A stretch of 64,000 bases of DNA, from positions 38,439 to 102,438 of the forward strand of contig CAYMUR010000006.1 of assembly GCA_964393615.1 (NCBI GenBank), given 5' to 3'. Below, one piece after another: positions 57,207-64,000 of the stretch. Position 1 is the stretch's first letter. Every line of letters starts with the position of its first letter. Origin of the DNA: CAYMUR01 sp964393615. Lineage in GTDB: Bacteria > Planctomycetota > Planctomycetia > Pirellulales > Pirellulaceae. The translations under genes were made by a program, and so were the position numbers. Under the pieces are notes generated by a model, which saw nothing but the letters and a program-made list of their open reading frames with translations, did no database searches and was not told the origin of the DNA.

Positions 57207-58073
57207 TTACGGGCTTATGAAATAATTCATTTCGCCCAGTCCGTAAAATTCCTTCGCATTGCCACCAAAGATCTTGGCGAAACGGTCAGGCGCAATCGGA
57301 CGCAGTGCCTGAACCAAGACGGCATAAGTGTCGTGGTACGTTCCCGCCAGGAGACAAACTGGCCAGTCGCTGCCGAACATGATGCGGTCATCACCGAACA
57401 ATTCCACAGCGGTCTCGAACAACGGCTTGAAATCAGCAGGCTCCCAATTGCGGTCAGGAGCCTCGGTAAGAATTCCTGACAGCTTGCAATAAATGGACGG
57501 GTAACGGGCGACGGCTGCCAAATCTTGGGACCATTGGTCAATCGTATCCGCATCGTGCGAAGGCTTGGCAAGGTGGTCTACAACCATGTGCAGGTCGGGT
57601 AGACGGTCGGCCAACGTGACCACGTGTTTCAAGTGGTGAGGTCGCACCAATAGGTCGTAGGTCAGACCTCGCTGGGAGACTTCTTCCAGGCCACGTATCA
57701 CGTCATCCCGAACAAGCCAATCCGGATCCTGTTCCAATTCCACCAGATGACGCACTCCCCGCAATTGTGGATCGGCCGCCAGGTCGTCGAGGGTCCGCCC
57801 TACCTCCGGGCTGGTCAAATCGACCCAGCCGACAACGCCTGCAATGTAGGTGCTCTGCTTTGCCAATTGCAACAACCATTTTGTTTCGTCGACCGACGCA
57901 ACCCCTTGAACCGCCACCGTCCGTTGCATCCCACAGCTATCCCGGACCGGTTTGATGTGTGCGGGCAAGAAATCCCGATTTAGAATGGATCCTTCCTCGA
58001 ATTCCGGCCCGAACGAATGGCTGGTCTTCCAGAAGTGCTGGTGCGAGTCGATAACCATGGTACCTTCGTTCAC
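57207..58073 (-). CDS. Amidohydrolase, L-fuconolactonase-like
   Basis: A 288-residue metal-dependent hydrolase of the amidohydrolase-2 group, which includes L-fuconolactonase and 4-sulfomuconolactone and pyrone-dicarboxylate hydrolases. The opening IDSHQHFW gives the two metal histidines (H11, H13). VVDHLAKP and the late FGSDWPVC supply the remaining His and Asp. The start is a GTG at 58073 whose TGA-overlapping bases (GTGA) are shared with the stop of the previous gene, and GGAGG lies ten bases upstream, so translation is coupled. It is the last gene of the five-gene leftward unit. Opening a sugar lactone is the best guess. Confidence 0.85.
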   Translation of the reverse strand: MNEGTMVIDSHQHFWKTSHSFGPEFEEGSILNRDFLPAHIKPVRDSCGMQRTVAVQGVASVDETKWLLQLAKQSTYIAGVVGWVDLTSPEVGRTLDDLAADPQLRGVRHLVELEQDPDWLVRDDVIRGLEEVSQRGLTYDLLVRPHHLKHVVTLADRLPDLHMVVDHLAKPSHDADTIDQWSQDLAAVARYPSIYCKLSGILTEAPDRNWEPADFKPLFETAVELFGDDRIMFGSDWPVCLLAGTYHDTYAVLVQALRPIAPDRFAKIFGGNAKEFYGLGEMNYFISP

Positions 58074-58894
58074 TCCGAATTTACCTCCTCTACGATGCGG
58101 CGTATGGGGGACAAGGCCGCCTTCACATCACTTTTGGAAGGAATGCATTCGAGGCCCAGATAGCCCGAATATCCCGCTCTTTTCACCGCCAGCAGAACAT
58201 TGCGAAAGTTGATTTCACCCGTCCCAGGCTCATGACGTCCCGGCACGTCGCCGAGATGGATGTGGCCGATGGAATCGATGTGCCGGGTCAAACTACTGAT
58301 AATGTTGCCCTCGTTGATTTGGTGGTGGTAGACATCGAAGGTGAGACGGACGGTTGGACTATCAATTTCCTCGATGATCGAGACGCCCTCTTCCCATGAG
58401 GCGAGATAATGGTCTGCATGGTCCACGAGCGTATTCAGGCACTCGACCACAAGCAGCATGCCCTCTCCCTCCGCCACGGGGGCCGCCTTTTTTAAATTGT
58501 TGACGATGTGATCGCGCTGACGCTGGCGCGCGTCGCGCTGTTGCGATTCGCGTTGATATTCGTGCCACGACGGGCCAGGTGCCCAATTGACATCGTTGAC
58601 CACGACCCCCAATCGTTGGCACCCGATTTGGTGGGCCATGTTGGCTGACTGCCGTACGCCCTCAATAAAAGTGTCGGTGTTTTCGTCGTCCGTCAGGTTG
58701 ACGCGCGGATCGACGGCCAGGTTAGATTGAACAAGGCCGTATTGTTGAGTGCGCTCAATGATTGTCGGCATGTCGTGGGATAACCACTCGCCAAACTCAT
58801 AGGAGGTTAATCCGATCTCTGCCACCGCGTCGATGCGGTCGACAAAGTCCCGATCGCCAAACATGAATTCGATGTTGGGTGATAGTGTCAACAT
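58070..58894 (-). CDS. Hydroxypyruvate isomerase-like TIM-barrel protein (2)
   Basis: A 274-residue protein of the same Hyi branch as the gene at 50451-51224. It carries HIHLGDVPGRHEPGTGEINF near the C-terminus, VVECLNTLVDHADHYLAS and LTFDVYHHQINEGN. It is cytoplasmic. It starts four bases after the stop of the PhyH gene and overlaps the amidohydrolase start by four bases. Two Hyi-type proteins in one island suggest two related three-carbon or ketose steps, but the substrate is not readable. Confidence 0.85.
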   Translation of the reverse strand: MLTLSPNIEFMFGDRDFVDRIDAVAEIGLTSYEFGEWLSHDMPTIIERTQQYGLVQSNLAVDPRVNLTDDENTDTFIEGVRQSANMAHQIGCQRLGVVVNDVNWAPGPSWHEYQRESQQRDARQRQRDHIVNNLKKAAPVAEGEGMLLVVECLNTLVDHADHYLASWEEGVSIIEEIDSPTVRLTFDVYHHQINEGNIISSLTRHIDSIGHIHLGDVPGRHEPGTGEINFRNVLLAVKRAGYSGYLGLECIPSKSDVKAALSPIRRIVEEVNSE

Positions 58895-58898
58895 GGGA

Positions 58899-59807
58899 TT
58901 ACTTGCCTCGTGACCAAATTCTCTCGTCTGTGCAATCTCCAGGAAATCCTTGCACGGAACCGTCGAGACCTTTGTGGGAACTTGGCCAGCACTGGCCGCC
59001 CATTACCCCGAATTCGTCGTGCCGTCCGCACAGCCAAAAGAACATTTCCGCGGCGTCATTACAATCTCGCATCGCAGGCCGTGTCGTGTAGCGGTCGAAA
59101 AACTCGTAGTTCGCTTTGCGCAGATCGAATTCCGGTTCCACCACCCAATCATGAACCGGTGGCGTGGTTCTCCAATAGTTATACCGAAACAAGTGGCGTT
59201 GTCCCTTGGCCGTGGACGGGGTGCGGCGGTGCCACAGGTTGTACGACATGATCAGAATCGAACCGGCTGGAGCGGCGGGAGGCGCGAAGTCCACGGCGCC
59301 TTTCAGACTGCCGTAATGGCCAACCGGCGCCGAAGCGAGATGGTGAGATCCGGGTAGAACGGCCGTGGGTCCCTTCTCGGTTGGCACGTCCTCAGGATGA
59401 TAAAATACCTCCAAGTAGTTCAGTTTCTTGTCCAATACGTAGTTGCCATCGCGGTGCCAGCCCCCTGGTTTGGGCATCGGCGTCTCGGCCCGATGGTCGC
59501 TAATAATGATTGGCAGAGTGAAATCTTTTCCCAACAGCGAACGCACAGCAGCAGCCGCCTGATCGTTGAGCAGTACATGGTCGACGAACCACTCCTCCTC
59601 CACGAGAGGCAAGTGGAATTCAATTTCCTTGGATTTACGAGCCGCACGGTATTCAGGCCGTTGCTCAGCCACCTCATTGACGTAATTGATCACGCGTCGA
59701 TTGATTTCTTCGGGAACGACGGCCGGTAAGATCATGAATCCTGTCTTGCAGAACTCGAGCACCTCCGAATCGGTTAAGCCCGGTTGAACATCGCTGACAT
59801 GTTTCAT
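58899..59807 (-). CDS. Phytanoyl-CoA dioxygenase (PhyH) family protein
   Basis: A 302-residue Fe(II)/2-oxoglutarate dioxygenase of the PhyH family. The iron triad is H118 and D120 in GGWHRDGNY and H193 in YNLWHRR, with arginines R204 and R208 available for 2-oxoglutarate. The frame opens at 59819, but the ATG at 59807 is preferred because it overlaps the TGA of the preceding gene (ATGA), typical of coupled translation. PhyH relatives hydroxylate lipids, ectoine, phosphonates and others, and the substrate cannot be inferred. It is the third gene of the five-gene unit. Confidence 0.87.
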   Translation of the reverse strand: MKHVSDVQPGLTDSEVLEFCKTGFMILPAVVPEEINRRVINYVNEVAEQRPEYRAARKSKEIEFHLPLVEEEWFVDHVLLNDQAAAAVRSLLGKDFTLPIIISDHRAETPMPKPGGWHRDGNYVLDKKLNYLEVFYHPEDVPTEKGPTAVLPGSHHLASAPVGHYGSLKGAVDFAPPAAPAGSILIMSYNLWHRRTPSTAKGQRHLFRYNYWRTTPPVHDWVVEPEFDLRKANYEFFDRYTTRPAMRDCNDAAEMFFWLCGRHDEFGVMGGQCWPSSHKGLDGSVQGFPGDCTDERIWSRGK

Positions 59808-60178
59808 TTCGCATTCCACTTTTCAAGCACGAATTCACCACCCACCTCGTAGGTGCGAGTCTCGTCCACCCAAAGGGCTAGTTCAGGAAATTTAATGATT
59901 CGCCACCCGTCTTGAACAGCGTCAATCACCGTTTGATAAGGCCATTCCTCTGGATCGGTCGGCCCTTCTTTGAGTTCACCATCTTCCAGCATGAGCATAC
60001 CAACAACTTCCGAGCTGACCGTACTTGTACCCGTGCGAAGAAACAGCAGATCCTGTCGTGTCGTCTGGTGATCCACCGCGTCGAGAATCGCGTGCAGGCT
60101 GGATTCTGTGAGCTTTCCTTGTGCAAACTCCTGCAGGCACCGCTCGACTTGTCCCTTGATGTTGCCGGCTTTGGCCAT
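59804..60178 (-). CDS. Conserved-looking small protein of unknown function
   Basis: A 124-residue soluble protein without a recognised family. It opens with a helix (MAKAGNIKGQVERCLQEFAQGK), has a central segment FLRTGTSTVSSEVVGMLMLEDGE, and ends with a compact strand-rich part, DGWRIIKFPELALWVDETRTYEVGGEFVLEKW. It has no signal peptide or membrane segment. Its start is one base after the stop of the aldo/keto reductase and its stop overlaps the PhyH start, so it is clearly part of the unit and translated. It might assist one of the flanking enzymes; this is only inferred from position. Confidence 0.75.
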   Translation of the reverse strand: MAKAGNIKGQVERCLQEFAQGKLTESSLHAILDAVDHQTTRQDLLFLRTGTSTVSSEVVGMLMLEDGELKEGPTDPEEWPYQTVIDAVQDGWRIIKFPELALWVDETRTYEVGGEFVLEKWNAK

Positions 60179-60179
60179 C

Positions 60180-61169
60180 CTATAATCCTTTAGTGGATAT
60201 CATAAATCCTTTACTGTCGCTCAAGTAGTTTCGTCCGTAGTCATCATACAGCACTGCAGGTGTGTCGTGAAGTATCGTCTCGATTCGCGCCAATTCGTCA
60301 TCGCTGAACGTCACACCCGCAACGCCGAGATGCTCCCGAATCTGCTCGGGCTGCTTGGCGCCGACCAGGACGCAGGTCACCGAGGGCAGCCGGAGGAGCC
60401 AGGCGATAGACATCTGAATCAGGGTGATCCCTTTATCGGCAGCCAGCTGTTTCAGCTGATCAGCAACCTTGACGTAGTGGGCAAACGATTCTCCACGAAA
60501 ACGTGGCAAGTGCGCCCGCTCGTCGTCATCCGCGAACTGATGGCCGACTCGGTAGCGTCCGGTCAGTAGCCCTTTCGCAAGCGGACTGTGAGCCATGATC
60601 CCGATCCCATGACGCTCGCAAAAGGGTAGTACTTCGGCTTCCACACGTCGGTCGAGCATGTTGTAACGCGGCTGATTGGTGTGGAAGTGAGTCGTCTTTA
60701 AGGCATCCTCCATATGTTCCGACCAAAAGTTGGAGACGCCAATATAGCGTGTCTTGCCCTGTTCGCGCAGCCGGTCGAGGGCCGCCATCGTCTCATCGAG
60801 AGGAAAGGACAGATCGGGGTGGTGGATCTGATAGAGGTCAACATAGTCGACATCCAGCTTACGCAAACTGTCGTCCATGGCAGCCCGGATTGACGCTGCT
60901 GAATAGTCGTTATCCTTCTCTTGCCATATTTTCGTGGCAAGGAAACAACGATCACGATAGCCGTCCTTCAACGCCTTGCCGAGTCGCTGCTCGCTGGCGT
61001 GATACGATTGAGCGGTGTCGATGAGATTGATGCCGCTATCAATGGCGGTTCGGGTAATAGCGGTAGCCGTCTGGTCATCCATGGTGCCCATGCCACCACC
61101 CAGCGGCCATGTGCCGAGCCCGAGAACCGACACCTGCGTTCCATCTCTTGTGAGTTGTCTGTATTCCAT
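60180..61169 (-). CDS. Aldo/keto reductase (2)
   Basis: A 329-residue aldo/keto reductase with a complete tetrad: D51 and Y56 in DTAQSYHASE, K80 in LATKIWQ and H116 in YQIHHPD. The NADP segment VLVGAKQPEQIREHL is present. It is only distantly similar to reductase (1). It is the first gene of the five-gene unit, one base from the next gene. Several enzymes of this superfamily oxidise aldoses such as L-fucose to lactones, which would feed the lactonase-like gene downstream; that link is inferred. The start codon lies in a 14-bp tandem repeat, and additional ATGGAATAC copies upstream are out of frame. Confidence 0.9.
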   Translation of the reverse strand: MEYRQLTRDGTQVSVLGLGTWPLGGGMGTMDDQTATAITRTAIDSGINLIDTAQSYHASEQRLGKALKDGYRDRCFLATKIWQEKDNDYSAASIRAAMDDSLRKLDVDYVDLYQIHHPDLSFPLDETMAALDRLREQGKTRYIGVSNFWSEHMEDALKTTHFHTNQPRYNMLDRRVEAEVLPFCERHGIGIMAHSPLAKGLLTGRYRVGHQFADDDERAHLPRFRGESFAHYVKVADQLKQLAADKGITLIQMSIAWLLRLPSVTCVLVGAKQPEQIREHLGVAGVTFSDDELARIETILHDTPAVLYDDYGRNYLSDSKGFMISTKGL

Positions 61170-61216
61170 GACCTGTATTCCATGACCTGTATTTCATGAA
61201 GCGTATTTCATGAAAT
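61161..61216. repeat. 14-bp tandem repeat, four copies, containing a start codon
   Basis: Units gtattccatgacct at 61161-61174 and 61175-61188, then gtatttcatgaagc at 61189-61202 and gtatttcatgaaat at 61203-61216. Read on the minus strand each unit contains ATGGAATAC or ATGAAATAC. The unit at 61161 supplies the start codon (61169-61167) of aldo/keto reductase (2). Confidence 0.95.
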
Positions 61217-61906
61217 GTGTCCGCCCACGCGCTATGGACGGAACTATCGGAGCGGATTTGATTTCTGAGTAATCTGAGTCTAGTCAAGATAATTTTGAGA
61301 GTCAACGGGATGGGGTGAATGCTTGGTTCCAGTGACCACGGCCAGGGGGCGTGTTGGGGTCGTACCATAACGGATCGAAATGAAATCGACGGCAGCCGGT
61401 AAAGGACCGATTTCAAATGGTCAAACACGAAATCGTGACGCGTGGCATCCTGATGAATATGCCCGCGCTGTTTGGTGTTCGATACTAAAAGGGCGGTGCG
61501 ATTTTGATCGAGACAGGATGGCGAGCGCCGCGTGAGAAGGAGGGACTCTGGGAAAACTCTGGACTGCCTGTTTCCTGTCTCCAGTGACGCCGACAGCGTG
61601 ACACGACAATCGTTGACAGTGATCTGGATCGACCTTTTGTTGGGTCCAACTTGCGGGTTCGATTTTGGCATCATGCGCTCACCGAATACTAGTCGACTTC
61701 CGTAGATCAACATCAGTTTGAACCGGTGCAACCGGTGAAAACCAGAGGATCTCACCGAGCCGAAAGAAAGTGAGGCCCGTCAAGCTGTTCCCTGCGACGT
61801 CTTCCGCTGCCATTTTGTCGTCATTTTGCACGGGCTGTTCGCTTCGAGTGGCGTTGGCGCTGGTTGGATGCTGCGCACGACGCATCGATGGGTGCAAGCC
61901 ACAGGC
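61170..61906. other. Intergenic region between the five-gene unit and the PhyH-HEAT gene
   Basis: About 740 bases. It holds the 14-bp repeats next to the reductase start and the candidate promoter at 61277-61305. Open frames of up to 226 codons cross it, but none has recognisable motifs or a good ribosome binding site. It could contain decayed coding sequence; nothing was identified. Confidence 0.45.
61277..61305 (-). promoter_or_regulatory. Candidate promoter of the five-gene unit
   Basis: On the minus strand, TTGACT (61305-61300), a 17-bp spacer and TAGACT (61282-61277) lie 108 bp upstream of the reductase start codon. The -35 box is good and the -10 box is weak. Confidence 0.3.
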
Positions 61907-63808
61907 TCAACTTCCATGCCTCAGGCCACCACGTACAAGAGCTTCCCAGCTTCGCGCCGGTGAGGTTTTCAGGATGGTCGGCAGATTTGTCTTGAGATCG
62001 TCGATCAACCCTACCGCCTCGTCTTTCCGAAGACGGAGGTTGGCGAGTCGGTTCAACGCATCCATGGCAAAACCGACACAGAATACGTTCTTGTCGACAC
62101 GAATCACCTCTTGCAGGGCAAGTAGAGTCGGCTCGAGGGCCGTGTCTAATATCGCCGGCCCGTGGGAACAGAGAATGACGATCGACCAGACCGCATTCTC
62201 CCGCACGGCAGAACGGACTGGCTCAAATCGCTCCAGGCCAAAATCAATACCACTGCCTTCGCACACGTCGGAGTCATCCGTGGGCCGCACGAACTTAATG
62301 CTCCGCTTTTGCACCAGGTCCATTGCCGGCCGATTCTGCTCGCGAGCCACACTTTGCACGAGCGCCTCAAGGGAGACCGGAATCAGCTTTTTACCTACTC
62401 CGGTGGCCACAGCCCGGCGGCCCAGGCATCCCAGGGTACCGGCAGCCGTTGAGCGGACATAGACGGATGGGTCGTCCTGTAGCCGATCCACAACGGCCTG
62501 TAAAACCACATCGTCCATGAGGCTGGCATCACCCAGCCCATACACACCCGCCTTGCGAACCCATTTACTGGCGGAGGTCGTGGCTTTTAGAAAAGCGTCT
62601 GTCGCATCTGGCCCGACCGCAATCAGGCCGTAGGTAGCGGCCCGCCGCACACTCTCTCTGTCGTTGTATAACGCCTTTTCTAGCAGCCGAACTGCCAGCG
62701 CCGTGTCGCCGATCGAGGCCAGTTTGTAGGCTGATCCGATCCGAACGGGCTCTGCCTGGTCATGTTTCGCGTGTAGTTGGGTGAACAAACGCTCGGCCTC
62801 TTTTTCCCGCTTTCCCACCGTTAAAGCCACCGCTTGAGGTCGTGACGGCGGCGTCTGTCCCGTCTGTATCCAGTGATGGTGATATCGCCAGAGAACCGTG
62901 ACATCGTCGTTCGTCCCGTCCAGATCAATGGCGGTTAGCGGGTCGACTTCCGGATCGTTCCAGCGGACTTTGGCCAGTGAGTTGGGAGTCGGCGGATCAG
63001 TGGTGCGATACAGCCAAAAACGCCACATGAACCGCGGATTATCCTGCCAGGTACGCCAATCATCACGCCGGTGGTTCCCTCTGTGAAACGTATTGAGAGA
63101 ATAGAGTACAACACTGCCGGCCCGCAGCGGAGCGATCTCGAAGGGCTGCACAAGAGGCCAGCGCAGGTTCCGTACCGCGTCCCGCATGCGATCATCGTGT
63201 GCCGTACGGCCCTGTATCATGTCCTCGTTCTTGTACTTGGAGTCAGGCCCGCTGACGGGCTCGCGCTGCATACCGCTCACGAAATAATCGAAATCAAGGT
63301 GCTCCGCACCCGAGAAATTGTCCTGATTGTCTTCGTGGTTCAGCGTCCAGTAGTGCGAATACGGCATCGTTACCGTAGGGCCCATCGCTTTGTGAACCGC
63401 CTGCGGGTAGTAGAGCAATTGGATTTGGACAGCCTGGTGGTGGCGTTGTTTTCGGCTGTTGTACGGAGCGTTTTCATCCTTGTGCCAGTGCTGAGCGGTG
63501 GCACCGCTGGTAAAAGACGAGTTGAGCGTGAAAGGCACAATCGCCCAGTTTTCACCTACAAGCTGATTGCAAGCTGCCACAACGCCGGGTGAATTGATCA
63601 CGTCCAGCACTTCTGGAATGCTCGAGGGCGTAGGGCGCTCTGCCGATCCGAGTGCCTGTGTTTCCTGTTCATAAATCCTGTCGTGAACCGCAAGCGGAAT
63701 ACCGAGACTTTCTGGAGCCAGCACAACAAGCCCTCGGCTGACAAAATCCTGGACCAGCCGTTGCGGCGTGCTGTATGCCAGCGAAGCTTCGTTTTCATGC
63801 GTGCTCAA
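61907..63808 (-). CDS. PhyH-family dioxygenase fused to HEAT-like repeats
   Basis: A 633-residue protein. Residues 1-275 are a phytanoyl-CoA-dioxygenase-like domain with iron ligands H109 and D111 in QHWHKDE and H242 in LNTFHRGNH, followed by arginines that could bind 2-oxoglutarate (such as R263). Residues 350 to the end are helical HEAT-like repeats, for example AVRLLEKALYNDRESVRRAATYGLIAVG and VDRLQDDPSVYVRSTAAGTLG. The start is a TTG at 63808, nine bases after a perfect GGAGG; no ATG is available there. The HEAT part probably binds a protein or nucleic-acid partner. It lies on the same strand as the five-gene unit but is not joined to it. Confidence 0.82.
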   Translation of the reverse strand: MSTHENEASLAYSTPQRLVQDFVSRGLVVLAPESLGIPLAVHDRIYEQETQALGSAERPTPSSIPEVLDVINSPGVVAACNQLVGENWAIVPFTLNSSFTSGATAQHWHKDENAPYNSRKQRHHQAVQIQLLYYPQAVHKAMGPTVTMPYSHYWTLNHEDNQDNFSGAEHLDFDYFVSGMQREPVSGPDSKYKNEDMIQGRTAHDDRMRDAVRNLRWPLVQPFEIAPLRAGSVVLYSLNTFHRGNHRRDDWRTWQDNPRFMWRFWLYRTTDPPTPNSLAKVRWNDPEVDPLTAIDLDGTNDDVTVLWRYHHHWIQTGQTPPSRPQAVALTVGKREKEAERLFTQLHAKHDQAEPVRIGSAYKLASIGDTALAVRLLEKALYNDRESVRRAATYGLIAVGPDATDAFLKATTSASKWVRKAGVYGLGDASLMDDVVLQAVVDRLQDDPSVYVRSTAAGTLGCLGRRAVATGVGKKLIPVSLEALVQSVAREQNRPAMDLVQKRSIKFVRPTDDSDVCEGSGIDFGLERFEPVRSAVRENAVWSIVILCSHGPAILDTALEPTLLALQEVIRVDKNVFCVGFAMDALNRLANLRLRKDEAVGLIDDLKTNLPTILKTSPARSWEALVRGGLRHGS

Positions 63809-63910
63809 TCGATGGTTCCTCCGCTAAATGAATCACACATTTCTTCTGCCTTGTTGTTTCACCAAAACGCTGTTGGACCTCGTCAATCGGGAACCATTGG
63901 TTCCACTTTT

Positions 63911-64000
63911 CTACTCGGCAGCTGACACGGTAGAAGTGACTTCGATTGCCTCGTATTTCCTGAGGCGCACATTATCAAATGCAGCAAATGTATCGTACGT
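63911..64000 (-). CDS. 3' end of a gene running off the window
   Basis: The minus-strand frame entering from the right edge reads 29 residues and a TAG stop at 63911-63913. The residues include FAAFDNVRLRKYEAIE. An F-DN-VR strand close to the C-terminus is common at the end of secreted beta-sandwich (LamG-like or arabinofuranosidase-type) domains. The remaining gene lies outside, so this is only a plausible partial gene. Confidence 0.45.
   Translation of the reverse strand, partial: TYDTFAAFDNVRLRKYEAIEVTSTVSAAE

Noticed and set aside
61075..61755. Open frame of 226 codons on the minus strand
   Set aside because: It overlaps the start of the aldo/keto reductase in another frame and crosses the 14-bp repeats. 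Its composition is not protein-like.

Overview
This window is from a member of the Planctomycetes, most likely a Pirellulaceae-like marine lineage. The evidence is the gene families: three full modules pairing a PSCyt2/PSD1 protein (DUF1549/DUF1553) with a Tat-exported DUF1501 protein, one of them with an N-terminal PSCyt1 haem domain; a giant surface protein carrying lamin-tail, LamG, CotH and dockerin domains behind a variant of the planctomycete N-terminal LEPR-XLL motif; and large TPR and coiled-coil proteins. KdsA implies Kdo and a Gram-negative-type outer membrane. There is no rRNA, tRNA, CRISPR array, phage or insertion sequence. Two runs of ten Ns (22905-22914 and 30576-30585) are scaffold gaps, and both fall inside genes.

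Region 1 (1-22 kb) is mostly housekeeping. It holds a sodium:solute symporter, type 2 pyrF, a GH10-fold protein lacking both catalytic glutamates, and a leftward run of lipid kinase, kdsA and a lipoprotein. Next comes the threonine-to-glycine operon tdh-kbl, with a terminator-like RNA structure upstream. It is followed by a coiled-coil membrane protein, a TMTC-like glycosyltransferase/TPR protein, a MOSC protein, a GcvR-like double ACT protein, a DUF805 zinc-ribbon protein and a prepilin peptidase.

Region 2 (22-47 kb) is the planctomycete surface and degradation block. It has a secreted esterase broken by a gap, the decayed 5' end of a DUF1501 gene, a LamG plus five-bladed-propeller protein, and the giant CotH/lamin-tail/dockerin gene (about 8.8 kb, with an internal tandem duplication of period 1302 bp). 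Three PSD1/DUF1501 modules follow: two leftward, one rightward.

Region 3 (47-64 kb) is a sugar or sugar-acid catabolic island. It contains three xylose-isomerase-like TIM-barrel proteins (two of the hydroxypyruvate-isomerase type), an Ldh-family dehydrogenase, an HpcH/HpaI aldolase, a metallo-beta-lactamase-fold protein without its main metal motif, two aldo/keto reductases, a fuconolactonase-like amidohydrolase, two PhyH-type dioxygenases (one fused to HEAT-like repeats), an FGE-fold protein without the catalytic cysteines, and an Nramp-like transporter with a soluble insertion. Five of these genes form one leftward unit whose stop and start codons overlap or nearly touch. Together they could oxidise a sugar to a lactone, open it, and cleave a keto-sugar acid, but no dehydratase is present, so the substrate is not known.

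Short tandem repeats of 14-27 bp recur between genes and twice sit on the start or stop codon of a gene. All functional calls rest on reading motifs by eye; no database search was possible.
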